Assembly (NCBI RefSeq): GCF_030811555.1
Contig: NZ_JAUSQZ010000001.1
Coordinates: forward strand, 5,453,241 to 5,517,240
Length of the DNA stretch: 64,000 nt
Source: Kineosporia succinea
GTDB lineage: Bacteria > Actinomycetota > Actinomycetes > Actinomycetales > Kineosporiaceae
Reading direction: 5' to 3'
In this document: positions 41,401 through 50,177 of the stretch, piece after piece
Layout of the letters: every line of letters begins with the position of its first letter
How positions within the stretch are numbered: the first letter of the stretch is position 1
Program-made: the position numbers and the translations under genes
The notes under the pieces: model-generated
Databases searched by the model: none
Told to the model about the DNA's origin: nothing
The model's input: the letters and a program-made list of their open reading frames with translations, nothing else

Positions 41401-44400
41401 GGCACCGCCCCGACCCAGGGCCTGCCTGTGCGGTTCGAGGACCTCGACTCCTGGAGCGGGTCGGCCCCGAAGTACCTCACCGTTTCCGAACGCAAGTACG
41501 ACACTCTGGGCCGCATCACCAGTGAGTCCGACCCGCTCGGTCAGACCACTACCACCAAGTACACGCCGGCGGTGGCGGGCCCGGTCACCGGTACCGAGGT
41601 GACCAACGCCCTCGGGCACGTCAGCACCGCCACGTTCGACCCTGCCCTGGGACTACCGGTCAAGACCGTGGACGCGAACAAGGCCCAGACTTTGATGACG
41701 TACGACGGGTCAGGCCGCATGCTGGGAGTCTGGGCGCCCGGACGCTCCAAGACTGCCTTCCCCAACGATCCGAGCGTCAGCTACGCATACAAGATCCGCA
41801 AGAACGCGCCCTCGACCGTCACGACCAAGACTCTGACTGCATACGGCGACAAGACCTACCGCACCTCGATCGAGCTGTTCGACGGGCTGGCGCGCTCCCG
41901 CCAGACCCAGATCGAGACGGTGGCCGGGGGACGGGCTGTCACCGAGACTGTGTACGACTCGCGTGGTCTGGTGGACTGGGTCAGTAACCCGTACTACGAC
42001 GGCGACAACAGCCCGCCCAGCACGAGCCTGGTCACCGCCGAGGGCCGACCCGAGATCCCGGCCTTGACACAGAACGAGTACGACGGCGCCGGACGACTGA
42101 CCGCATCCGCTTTGATCGTCAACGGCAACGAAAAATGGCGATCCACAAACAAGTACGAAGGCGAAAAGACCAGCACCACCCCACTGAAGGGCGGCACCGC
42201 GACCACGGTGTTCACCGACGCCCAGGGGCGCACCACCGAGCTGCGCCAGTACAAGGACCCCGCCAAGGTCGGCAGCGACAGCGCCTCGACCTTCGACAAG
42301 ACCACCTACGGTTTCAACATCAAGGGTGAGCTCGCCAAGGTCGTCGACCCCGGCGGCAACACGTGGGCCTACCGCTACGACGTACGCGGCAACCAGATTG
42401 CCGTCGACGACCCGGACAGCGGTACCACCACCTCCACCTACGACGACGCCGGGCAACTGCTCACGACGAAGGACGCGCGCGGCAAGGTTCTCGCCTACAC
42501 CTACGACAAGCTCGGACGCCAGACGTCTCTGCGCAAGGCCACCACTGACGGCAGCAAACTCGCCGAGTGGCAGTACGACACTGTCGCAACCAACGGCATC
42601 GGCCGCCTGGCCAAGTCGATTCGCTACGAGTACGACTCGGCCGGAACCGCGTCCGCCTACACGACCTCGATCGGCTCGTACAACGTCGACGGCCAGGCCC
42701 TCAGCAGCACCCTGACCCTGCCGTCCACTGAGACCGGGCTCTGCGGTTTCCGCGGCGACGAACAAGTGCGCCTATACCCAGCAGATGCAGTACCAACCCA
42801 ACGGCCAGATCGGCAAGGTCTCGATTCCCGCGGCTGCCGACCTGCCGCAGGAAACCCTGACGAGCACGTACCTCGCACGGGGCCACCTCGGCCAGCTCAG
42901 CGGCGCCCTGAATGGGGCCGGTTCCCAGATGTACGTTCACAACGTCGTCTACAACCAGTTCGACCAGATCTTGAGTCGCGACGTGGGGGAGTACGACAGC
43001 CGGGTCACCGAGTCCTACCGCTACGACGAACCGACCGGCCGGCTGAGCAAGTACTACGCCCTGCCCACCGACAAGACCTACGTGTACAACCAGACGTACA
43101 CGTACACCGACTCCGGCAACGTCACCTCGATCAAAGACGCGCCCGAGGGCGGACAGCCGTCCGAAACCCAGTGCTTCACCTACGACTACCGTCAGCGTCT
43201 GACCGAAGCCTGGACACCGACGTCCCTGTCGTGTGCGACTGCCCCGACCAAGGCCGCCCTGGGCGGGCCCGCCCCGTACTGGCGCTCATACACCTACGAC
43301 GCCGCCGGCAACCGTAAGAGTGAAACCGCTCACGCCAGCACGGACATCACCCGCACCTATACCTACCCGACCTCCGGCGGAGCCCCCGGCAGCAAGCCAC
43401 ATGCCGTCACCAGCGTGGCCAGCGTTACCGGCACCGCTGCCGCCGTCACCCAAAAGTACGCGTACGACGAAGCCGGCAACACGACCTGCCGTCCCATCGG
43501 GACCACGGCCAACACCTGCCCCTCTACCGGCACGAAAGACACCGCCGGACAGGCCCTCACCTGGACGGATGAAGGCAGCCAGAGCACCGCAGCGGACAAG
43601 AGCGGCACCACCAGTTACGTCTACGACGCCGATGGCAACCGGCTGATCCGTCGCGACCCCACCGGCACGACCGTCTACCTGCCCGGTGGACAGGAGGTGC
43701 GCAAGCCGACCAGCGGGACCGCCACCGCCACCCGCTACTACAGCCATGGCGGCGAAACCATCGGCGTGCGGACCAAAGCCGGCCTGAACTGGCTCCTGAA
43801 CGACCACCACGGCACCAGTACCGCTTTCGTAGCCGCCGTCGGTCTCGTGGCCACCCGCCGGCGCATGCTGCCCTTCGGAGAAGACCGCGGCACCGCGCCC
43901 GCCTCGTGGCCCGGGGACAAGGGATTCCTTGGAGGAACCAAGGACAACACCGGCCTGACCCACCTGGGGGCCCGGGAGTACGACCCGAAGCTTGGCCGGT
44001 TCGTCTCGGTAGACCCGGTCATGGACTTGACGAAACCTGATCAGTGGAACGGGTACTCGTACGCCAACGACAACCCCGTCACCCTCTCGGACCCCTCCGG
44101 CCTGAGTCCTTGCACGCCCGATGACGGTCCGGACTGCATGGTCGGCAGTAACGGAAAGGCACAGTCCCGCAAGGAGTACGAGAAGAAGAAGAGCGGCGCA
44201 AGCTCGTCTAGCTCGAACAGTTCCGGTGCGTCGTCAGGGTCTTCCAGCCGTGGCGTCAGCTCCCCGACGAACGTTTGGTACGGCCCACCAAAGATGGTCA
44301 TCGATCCGACGCCTGCCCGCATTCCGGTGACGGACAAGGCCCATCACAGCAATCCTTGGGCATCTTTTGGAAAGGGCGTCCTGAGCTTCGCCGGTGAAAT

Positions 44401-45379
44401 GGTCGGTGCTCAAGCCGCAAAGAAGTGCTTCAGCACCGGGGGCAAGGAAGGCTGCACGGAAGCCAAACTCGCGATCATGCCGGGCATGGGTCCCGCCAAG
44501 AAGGGATGGGCCTTCGGCAAGGGAGTCGGCAAGCGTCTCAAATTCTGGAACAAGGCACCGAAGCCCGCAGCGGCCGGAAACGAGGCAGCCGAACTGGGCT
44601 CCAAGGTTGCGGCACGATGCGTCGACAGCTTCTCCGGTACGACGCTCGTCCTGATGGCCGACGGAAGCCGCAAGAAGATCCAGGACATCGAAGTCGGCGA
44701 CAAGGTGCTCGCCACCGCCCCCGAGACCGGCCAGGACACCAGCCGCTCGGTGACTGCCGTGATGATCCATCACGACACCGACTTGACCGACCTCAAAATC
44801 CGTGATGGCGAAGGCCGGATCTCTGTCGTTCACACCACTCAGGAACACCCTTTCTGGGAATCGGGGGAGGGCGCCTGGACCCGCGCCGGGAAACTGCAGC
44901 CAGGTGACTTGCTGTCATCACCGTCCGGCGATTCCCCACGGGTAGAAGGCGCGACGTCGTTCTCGGGATCGACGCGCATGTACAACCTTAGCGTCGCTAA
45001 GATCCACACGTTCTATGTGGTGGCTGGCTCTACGCCGGTTCTCGTGCACAACGCATGCCCCCACGTGGACCTCAGCGGCGTCCCGGAAGACCTCCGTGCC
45101 CAGACCGATGCGGTTATCACGTCCATGGATCTAGACGGAAGCCGGCCCCCAGGAGTGCGGTTCGGGGGATCCAAGGACGCCCCAGGAATCTATTCGGGCA
45201 ATGGTCTTCCTGCTCGAGGAGATAGGTACTACGTCGAAAGCGATGTGGTTCCAACCCTGCGCGGCCAGAAGCGCGACCACCCCGCTCGCTTGGTCTTCGG
45301 TGCTGCTGGTGATGTATGGTTTAGCCCGGATCACTACGAGACCTTTATTCCGCTACGAGCCCCAGGTTGTGCGTGTTGA
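38446..45379 (+). pseudogene. RHS/YD-repeat polymorphic toxin, split by +1 frameshift
   Basis: One gene of about 2311 codons if one base near 42742 is ignored. The frame from GTG 38446 (GAGGAG nine bases upstream) has a signal peptide (KIVALVVASVFVGSLAAQ, then Ala-rich site), an N-terminal region typical of actinobacterial RHS proteins (GAFAWSYPIDAPAPPAGVAP, SLELSYSSGSIDGR), and many YD repeats. It loses homology after STLTLPSTETGL and stops at 43317. One frame over, AVSAATNKCAYTQQMQYQP continues the protein to 45379. A single extra T at 42742 explains it. RHS shells encapsulate and deliver a C-terminal toxin to neighbours. It could be real inactivation, or a single-base sequence error. Confidence 0.8.
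42785..45379 (+). CDS. C-terminal RHS core, HINT domain and barnase-like RNase toxin
   Basis: The part of the RHS protein downstream of the frameshift; first in-frame Met is at 42785 but there is no good ribosome binding site, so it is probably not translated alone. It has YD repeats (YDAAGNRKSE, YDADGNRLIRRDPTG), the RHS core end (HLGAREYDPKLGRFVSVDPV, NDNPVTLSDPSGL), a Ser-rich spacer, then a pretoxin HINT domain from Cys at ARCVDSFSGTTLVLMADG to LVHN. The final 110 residues are a guanyl-specific RNase of the barnase/N1 fold: IYSGNGLPARG, Glu in YYVESDV, Arg in ARLVFG and His in SPDHYETF correspond to barnase Glu73, Arg83/87 and His102. HINT self-cleavage would release it. Confidence 0.82.
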   Translation: MQYQPNGQIGKVSIPAAADLPQETLTSTYLARGHLGQLSGALNGAGSQMYVHNVVYNQFDQILSRDVGEYDSRVTESYRYDEPTGRLSKYYALPTDKTYVYNQTYTYTDSGNVTSIKDAPEGGQPSETQCFTYDYRQRLTEAWTPTSLSCATAPTKAALGGPAPYWRSYTYDAAGNRKSETAHASTDITRTYTYPTSGGAPGSKPHAVTSVASVTGTAAAVTQKYAYDEAGNTTCRPIGTTANTCPSTGTKDTAGQALTWTDEGSQSTAADKSGTTSYVYDADGNRLIRRDPTGTTVYLPGGQEVRKPTSGTATATRYYSHGGETIGVRTKAGLNWLLNDHHGTSTAFVAAVGLVATRRRMLPFGEDRGTAPASWPGDKGFLGGTKDNTGLTHLGAREYDPKLGRFVSVDPVMDLTKPDQWNGYSYANDNPVTLSDPSGLSPCTPDDGPDCMVGSNGKAQSRKEYEKKKSGASSSSSNSSGASSGSSSRGVSSPTNVWYGPPKMVIDPTPARIPVTDKAHHSNPWASFGKGVLSFAGEMVGAQAAKKCFSTGGKEGCTEAKLAIMPGMGPAKKGWAFGKGVGKRLKFWNKAPKPAAAGNEAAELGSKVAARCVDSFSGTTLVLMADGSRKKIQDIEVGDKVLATAPETGQDTSRSVTAVMIHHDTDLTDLKIRDGEGRISVVHTTQEHPFWESGEGAWTRAGKLQPGDLLSSPSGDSPRVEGATSFSGSTRMYNLSVAKIHTFYVVAGSTPVLVHNACPHVDLSGVPEDLRAQTDAVITSMDLDGSRPPGVRFGGSKDAPGIYSGNGLPARGDRYYVESDVVPTLRGQKRDHPARLVFGAAGDVWFSPDHYETFIPLRAPGCAC

Positions 45380-45837
45380 TGTCTGGCGTAATGCGAGTGG
45401 CTTCGCAACCCCTATTTGACATATTACCGCTGAGGCCCCACCTGATCGCTCCAGAACAAGTGGGGGCGGTAACTGGACGCTTCGCGAACGAGGGGTTTCG
45501 AATTGTCAGAGTGCAATCTGGCAGGTTACCTGCCGGCGCTGCGGAGGACATCCTCGGAGAAATAGCAAAGGCCTTGGGATTTCCGGCAGAAGGGCCGGTC
45601 AACTGGGCTGCCTTCAACGATTGGCTAGGCGACTTCCTGGTCGATGAGGAAGACCCTGTGGCGATCGTCGTTTACGGCCTTGATGCCATGCTGCGTAGGG
45701 ATGTCCACGTTTATCTAGGATGCGTGCACGGCCTGCTCGGTATGACTGAGGCGTATCGATCACCCGACTTCCCTGACCTCGCGCAGCTCGAATACATATT
45801 TCCCGGGTCGTGGACCCCGATCGGGGGGAAAGCGTGA
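45379..45837 (+). CDS. Barstar-like immunity protein 1
   Basis: 152 residues starting at the ATG that shares one base with the toxin stop (TGATG), so translation is coupled to the toxin. The core ILGEIAKALGFPAEG, then NWAAFNDWLGDFLVDEEDPV and AIVVYGLDAMLRR follows the barstar family pattern (LxxxLxFPxxFGxNWDALxDCLxDL ... VLVxxGxDALxR). Barstar binds barnase-type RNases tightly and blocks the active site, which fits the toxin directly upstream. The acidic FNDWLGDFLVDEED stretch would be the inhibitory face. AT-richer than the RHS shell. Confidence 0.75.
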   Translation: MSGVMRVASQPLFDILPLRPHLIAPEQVGAVTGRFANEGFRIVRVQSGRLPAGAAEDILGEIAKALGFPAEGPVNWAAFNDWLGDFLVDEEDPVAIVVYGLDAMLRRDVHVYLGCVHGLLGMTEAYRSPDFPDLAQLEYIFPGSWTPIGGKA

Positions 45838-46301
45838 TCTACAAGAGATTTGCCGGTCCTGAATGGGTTCAGGTCGAAACGATCATTCCCCAACTAGGGG
45901 AGCGACCATATCTGTGTGATAATAGCGACTATCAAGAGGTTGGCGAGAAACTTGCAGAGCTAGGGTTCCTTGTCGTCTCCGTTGAAGTTGAGACCGGCGC
46001 CACCTTCACGGAAGAGATTCTTCTTCGCAAAATTGCCCAGGCCCTGGATTGGCCAGAAGCATCAAAAATCAGCTGGGATTCCCACTGCTCTGCGCTTTAC
46101 CAGGTTCTCGTTCAGTGGGAAGAGCCGCCGATTGCCGTCCTGATACACGGGATGGATGGCATCCTGCGCACGAACATTCATGCTTTCACACGAAGCATTC
46201 ACCTGCTCGAAGTGTCCCGACGAGCCGTTGGGCTGTCCGACGAGCATGCCGCCAGACAATTCATGTATGTTTTTATGGGAAACTGGCTTCCTGTCATGTG
46301 A
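45834..46301 (+). CDS. Barstar-like immunity protein 2
   Basis: 155 residues from GTG 45834, which overlaps the first immunity gene's stop by four bases and has GGGGGGAA just upstream. The same fold pattern is seen in LRKIAQALDWPEASKISWDS, HCSALYQVLVQWEEPPIAVL and IHGMDGILR. It has diverged strongly from immunity protein 1 outside these blocks and has a longer N-terminal part. A second copy may protect against a variant toxin or be kept from an earlier toxin tip. Low GC like its neighbour. Confidence 0.68.
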   Translation: MIYKRFAGPEWVQVETIIPQLGERPYLCDNSDYQEVGEKLAELGFLVVSVEVETGATFTEEILLRKIAQALDWPEASKISWDSHCSALYQVLVQWEEPPIAVLIHGMDGILRTNIHAFTRSIHLLEVSRRAVGLSDEHAARQFMYVFMGNWLPVM

Positions 46302-46433
46302 GTGGCCGTCGGGGGTGAGCCAGGGTCCCGTCAAAGTCCGATTGTGCTTGTCAGGAGTATGATGGCGGGACTTACCCCGGGCCTTGGACACGCTGAAACC
46401 AGCATATGTTGGAGGAAGCGAGATGATCTCCTC

Positions 46434-46859
46434 GTGGCCCGTAAGCCGTATTCAGAGGAGTTCCGTCAGCAGGCGGTGGATCTGTTCCGGTCCACGCCCG
46501 GCGCGACGGTCATGGGCATCGCTGAGGACTTGGGGATCGGCCGCGAAGCGCTGAGTAAGTGGACCCGAGAACGTCCTGCAGTTGCCGGCCTAAACGTCCA
46601 GGACGCCCGGAGCGGCGTGGAGGGTCCGGACGAGGTGATCGTGCTGGCACTCGAGGCGGGTGAGACGCCTGCGCGGGGACGGGGTCGTCCGGCGGGCTCG
46701 CTGGCGCGGATCGCGGCGTTGGAGGCCGAGGTCGCGGCGTTACGGGCGGAGGCTTCGCGTCGGGACGCTGAGCATGAGGTGGAAGTCGAAAAGCTTTCCA
46801 CGGAAAGGGATATTCTTCGCCAGGCGGCAAAATATTTCGCGGGCGAGACGAACTGGTGA
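46434..46859 (+). CDS. IS3-family transposase OrfA
   Basis: 141 residues from GTG 46434. Helix-turn-helix of the IS3 OrfA type (YSEEFRQQAVDLFRS, MGIAEDLGIGREALSKW) and a C-terminal leucine-zipper-like coiled coil (RIAALEAEVAALRAEASRRD, VEKLSTERDILRQAAKYFAG). The best ribosome-binding sequence (GGAGGAA) is about 16 bases upstream, rather far. Overlaps orfB by four bases. Confidence 0.88.
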   Translation: MARKPYSEEFRQQAVDLFRSTPGATVMGIAEDLGIGREALSKWTRERPAVAGLNVQDARSGVEGPDEVIVLALEAGETPARGRGRPAGSLARIAALEAEVAALRAEASRRDAEHEVEVEKLSTERDILRQAAKYFAGETNW

Positions 46860-47755
46860 GCGGTTTCCAGTTCGTTGCTGACCACCGAAACACCTTCACG
46901 GTGAAGCGGCTGTGCCATGTCCTGGACCTGCGACGTTCCTCCTACTACGCCTGGCGCAACGCCGCGCCGGGCAGGGCCTGGCGGGCCGCTGACGACCTGG
47001 CTCTGGCCGAACGGATCCGGGCTCTGAACGCGGCTGACCGGACGCTGGGTGCACCCCGGATCACGGCCGAGCTCAACGAGGGTGTGCCGGCCGGTGAGCG
47101 GGTCAACCACAAGCGGGTGGCCCGCGTCATGCGCGAGCACGACATCGCCGGCCTGCGGTTACGTCGCAAGGTCCGCACCACCATCAGCGACGAGTCCGGG
47201 CAGAAGTTCCCTGACCTGGTCAAACGCCAGTTCTGGGCGCCCGCCCCCGGGTGTGTCCATGCCGGTGACATCACCTATCTGCCGATCGCCGACGGCAGCA
47301 ACCTGTACCTGGCCACCGTCATCGACCTGGCCTCACGCCGCCTGGTCGGCTGGGCGATCGCCGATCACATGCGCACCGAGCTGGTCATCGAGGCCCTCGA
47401 TGACGCCCTCGCCACCCGAGGAATCGTGCAAGGAGCCATTTTTCACTCGGACCACGGCGCTCAATACACGTCGAACGCCTTCGTGGAGCACTGCAAGTCG
47501 CTGGGGCTGCGGCAGTCCATGGGCAGGATCGGCTCCAGCGCCGACAACGCCGCCGTGGAGTCCTGGAACGCCACCTTCAAACGAGAAACCCTCCAGGGCG
47601 ACCCGTTCTGGATCGATGCGGCCACCTGCCGCCGGGACAGCTTCCGGTTCTGCACCCGGTACAACACACACCGAAGGCACTCCTATTGCCAGAAAGTCTC
47701 ACCCAACCAGTACGAGAACTTCCTGAATGCTGCTACGTTCGTCCTGGCAGCCTGA
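46856..47755 (+). CDS. IS3-family transposase OrfB (DDE catalytic subunit)
   Basis: 299 residues. N-terminal HTH_21-like region (LCHVLDLRRSSYYAWR), then the rve DDE core with Asp in HAGDITYLPI, Asp in IFHSDHGAQYTS and Glu in NAAVESWNATFKRE at the IS3-typical spacing of 35 between the last two. GTG start inside the orfA stop (GTGA); I see no classical A-rich slippery site, so coupling rather than frameshifting may make it. Looks intact. Confidence 0.93.
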   Translation: MSGFQFVADHRNTFTVKRLCHVLDLRRSSYYAWRNAAPGRAWRAADDLALAERIRALNAADRTLGAPRITAELNEGVPAGERVNHKRVARVMREHDIAGLRLRRKVRTTISDESGQKFPDLVKRQFWAPAPGCVHAGDITYLPIADGSNLYLATVIDLASRRLVGWAIADHMRTELVIEALDDALATRGIVQGAIFHSDHGAQYTSNAFVEHCKSLGLRQSMGRIGSSADNAAVESWNATFKRETLQGDPFWIDAATCRRDSFRFCTRYNTHRRHSYCQKVSPNQYENFLNAATFVLAA

Positions 47756-47951
47756 AACAGTCACCCGTGTGTCCAAGTTCCGGGGTGACGGCCCGATCCG
47801 GATCGCAACGACTGGAGTTTCAGGAGAAGTCATACGACTGGCTGACGTCTGGTCAATCACTCGGTCGTCATTCCTGAGGTCCGCGTATGCCTCATGCGCT
47901 CTTTTTTGATGACAACCGCGGCCGCGCTGGGGAACGGCGGCGACGGACGTC

Positions 47952-48025
47952 TTAGGTCAGCGCGAACTCGGAGGAAAACATCGAACGTGTCATTGAGCTC
48001 CAACTCGCTCCGAGGACACTTCTTG
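47952..48025 (-). pseudogene. Recombinase tail scar (third copy) with core remnant
   Basis: Minus strand reads SVLGASWSSMTRSMFSSEFA then LT and stop, clearly homologous to the native recombinase tail at 32819-32880 (SVRGASWGSGTRSVLSREFV). GGACACTT of the integration core is at 48014-48021. No recombinase body follows to the right, so this is the outer (attR-like) end of element 2. Confidence 0.7.
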
Positions 48026-48629
48026 ACTCATGAAGCGGGTTCGGTTTCTGATCAACAAGTCAGGATCTGAGCCCGCTTTCTGCTTGGCGATGACGAGTCG
48101 GCGGTCCTGGACGGCGCAATCGATCACGTCATCGTGCTCTCGTAGAGCAATGAGCGTGCGACCCGCGATGCCGAAAGGTTCGCGGGCCTGGACGATCTCG
48201 CATCGAAGCTGACGGTGAAGTTCGGCGGTATCCCGGGAGACAAGGTCGCCCGGATCCGGATACTGGCGCAGCGCGACGGGACCCCGGACGACGCCTTTAC
48301 CGGCTGGCTGACCCGGCAGTCCGTTCTCCCGACGGCCGGGGACGACGCGATCGCCTGGAACGCTTCGATCCGGCGCCAGATTCGGGTGCAGATCCTCGAC
48401 CCCGATACCGAGCGGTTGCGTTTCGAACATTGACGTCACCGTCCGTGTTCAGGTATTGCCGGAGAGTGTGCGGCCCGGCTGATCAATAAGGCCCGCTTCG
48501 GATGGGGACGACTCAAGTCCTCGGCCAGGCGCAAGCGGTCTCGCTTGGACTGAGTTACAAGCGCTCCGCGATCCGTAGTGACCCCGTACCGTGTGATCCG
48601 GCATCTATCGGCCGGGATACGGAGGCGGC
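48026..48629. other. Chromosomal junction with gene fragment and possible promoter
   Basis: On the plus strand about 48150-48433 reads ATRDAERFAGLDDLASKLTV, KFGGIPGDKVARIRILAQRD to RLRFEH and stop; it looks like the 3' end of a real but truncated gene of unknown family, with an in-frame TAG before it. A weak promoter for the Wadjet-like operon could be TTGACG at 48430-48435 with TATTGC at 48454-48459. Confidence 0.35.
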
Positions 48630-50177
48630 ATGGCGAGCGCGCGGCGACTGCCCACCGACATGTTCCGTTTCACCACGGGCGAGCGCAGCGACGTGTACAC
48701 CGCTGTCCTGCATATCTTCGGTGAGGCCAACGAACGGCTGGAGACGGCACTCGGTCTGGACGACATCGCTCAGCGGCTCTCGGGGCTGGGCTGGGTCAGC
48801 CTGCTCGACGAGGACACGCTGTTCGACGTGTTGCGCCAGTTGCGGGAGTGGCGGCTGCTGGAGGCTGCACAGAATCATGGGGGCAGTTACCGCACGGCGG
48901 ACGAGTACGAGCGCCGGAACCTTCTGTACGCCCTGACCCGTAACGGCGAGGCGGCGCTGGCTGGGCTGGAGCACGCGGCGGCTGTCCTGGCCTCGACCGG
49001 GGCGCTGCAGACGGCGGTGCTGGAGGCCATCGCTCTGCGGTTGGGCGACCTGGCGGTCCTGGCGGCGGATCCCGCGTCGGACGATCGCCGGGTGTTCACC
49101 ACGCTGCAGGAGCTTGAAGGGCATCTGGACGGACTGCGGGCCAACACGATTCAGTTCAATGCGCAGTTGCAGCGCCTGTTGCGGGTGGAGGGCACCGATC
49201 AGCAGACCTTTCACGAGGTCAAGCAGGCCACGGTGGTCTACCTCAACGATTTCTTGGGTGACCTGGACCTTCGTGTGCAGATCATCGCGGACGCAGTGGG
49301 CGAGGTGGAGCGGCACGACATCGTTGCGCTGCGTCGGCGTGCGCTGCAGGGGGCTGATCTGCCTCGGTTGGGTGCGCAGGACCCTGGCCCGGAATGGCTG
49401 CACCGCCGTTGTACTCGGTGGGAAGGGCTACAGGCGTGGTTCCGGCCGCCTGGCGATGGCGCGGCGCGGGCCGAGCAGCTGCACATGGTTGCCCGGCGGG
49501 CCATCGTGACGTTGCTGCAGGCGCTCGACCGGCTCAATGAGAGCCGTCGCCGCTCGTCCGGTGCGGCGGAGGATCTGCGGGAATTGGCGCGGTGGTTCGC
49601 AGCAGTTCCGACTGAGGACGATGGTCACCGGCTTTGGGCGGCGGCGTTCGGTTTGGGGTCGGCGCGGCACGCGCACCTGGTGCACCCAGACCCTGAAGTC
49701 GTTGCGCCGGGCACGGCCTGGTCGCACGCCCCACCGGTTCCGGTGTCGGGCCTGATCCGCAGTGCCGGGAAGACGGAGCGGTTCGGGCGTACCGGGAAGG
49801 TCCGGGACGTGGTGGCGGTGAAACGGGCCCGGGCGCAGCGGGCGCAGGCCGAACGTCAGGAGCTGGAGGCGGCGCGACGGGCTCTGGGCACGGATGGTCC
49901 GGTCCGCCTCAGCCAGATCGGAATGCTGGAGTACGACACCTTCGTAAGGCTGATGGATCTGATCGGCGGTGCGCTCGCCGCGGTTGCCGGGCCGGACGGG
50001 GTGCGTCGGCACCAGTCGGGTGATGGGCAGATCGAGATCACGCTGTGGCCGCCCGAGCAAGCCCGGCCGGCGACGATCCGGACGTCGCACGGTGCGCTCA
50101 CCGGGCCGGACTACATGGTCGATATCGTCGCTCGGGCCGACCGCGGCCGGGCAGCGCGTCGGGAGGCCAGCGCGTGA
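48630..50177 (+). CDS. jetA: Wadjet type II JetA-like protein (DUF2397/TIGR02677)
   Basis: 515 residues. Begins with the family-typical PTDMFRFTTGERSDVYTAVL and winged-helix-rich kleisin-like architecture (DIAQRLSGLGWVSLLDEDTL, LREWRLLEA), ending in a conserved YDTFVRLMDLIGGAL region. In the Wadjet SMC system, JetA is the kleisin that closes the SMC-like ring. ATG at 48630 with GGAGG six bases upstream. First of four overlapping genes; the stop overlaps jetB by four bases. Function in anti-plasmid defence follows from the four-gene set. Confidence 0.85.
   Translation: MASARRLPTDMFRFTTGERSDVYTAVLHIFGEANERLETALGLDDIAQRLSGLGWVSLLDEDTLFDVLRQLREWRLLEAAQNHGGSYRTADEYERRNLLYALTRNGEAALAGLEHAAAVLASTGALQTAVLEAIALRLGDLAVLAADPASDDRRVFTTLQELEGHLDGLRANTIQFNAQLQRLLRVEGTDQQTFHEVKQATVVYLNDFLGDLDLRVQIIADAVGEVERHDIVALRRRALQGADLPRLGAQDPGPEWLHRRCTRWEGLQAWFRPPGDGAARAEQLHMVARRAIVTLLQALDRLNESRRRSSGAAEDLRELARWFAAVPTEDDGHRLWAAAFGLGSARHAHLVHPDPEVVAPGTAWSHAPPVPVSGLIRSAGKTERFGRTGKVRDVVAVKRARAQRAQAERQELEAARRALGTDGPVRLSQIGMLEYDTFVRLMDLIGGALAAVAGPDGVRRHQSGDGQIEITLWPPEQARPATIRTSHGALTGPDYMVDIVARADRGRAARREASA

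Larger units (their letters stand above)
46374..47786 (+). mobile_element. IS3-family insertion sequence
   Basis: About 1.41 kb bounded by 20-bp imperfect terminal inverted repeats: ACCCCGGGCCTTGGACACGC at 46374-46393 and the reverse complement of ACCCCGGAACTTGGACACAC at 47767-47786 (17 of 20 match). It contains orfA and orfB in the usual overlapping order. No clear target duplication next to the repeats. It sits right behind the barstar genes. Confidence 0.85.

Noticed and set aside
47990-48439. 149-residue minus-strand open frame
   Set aside because: Overlaps the recombinase tail scar in another frame and the plus-strand fragment has a more natural protein composition; no ribosome binding site.
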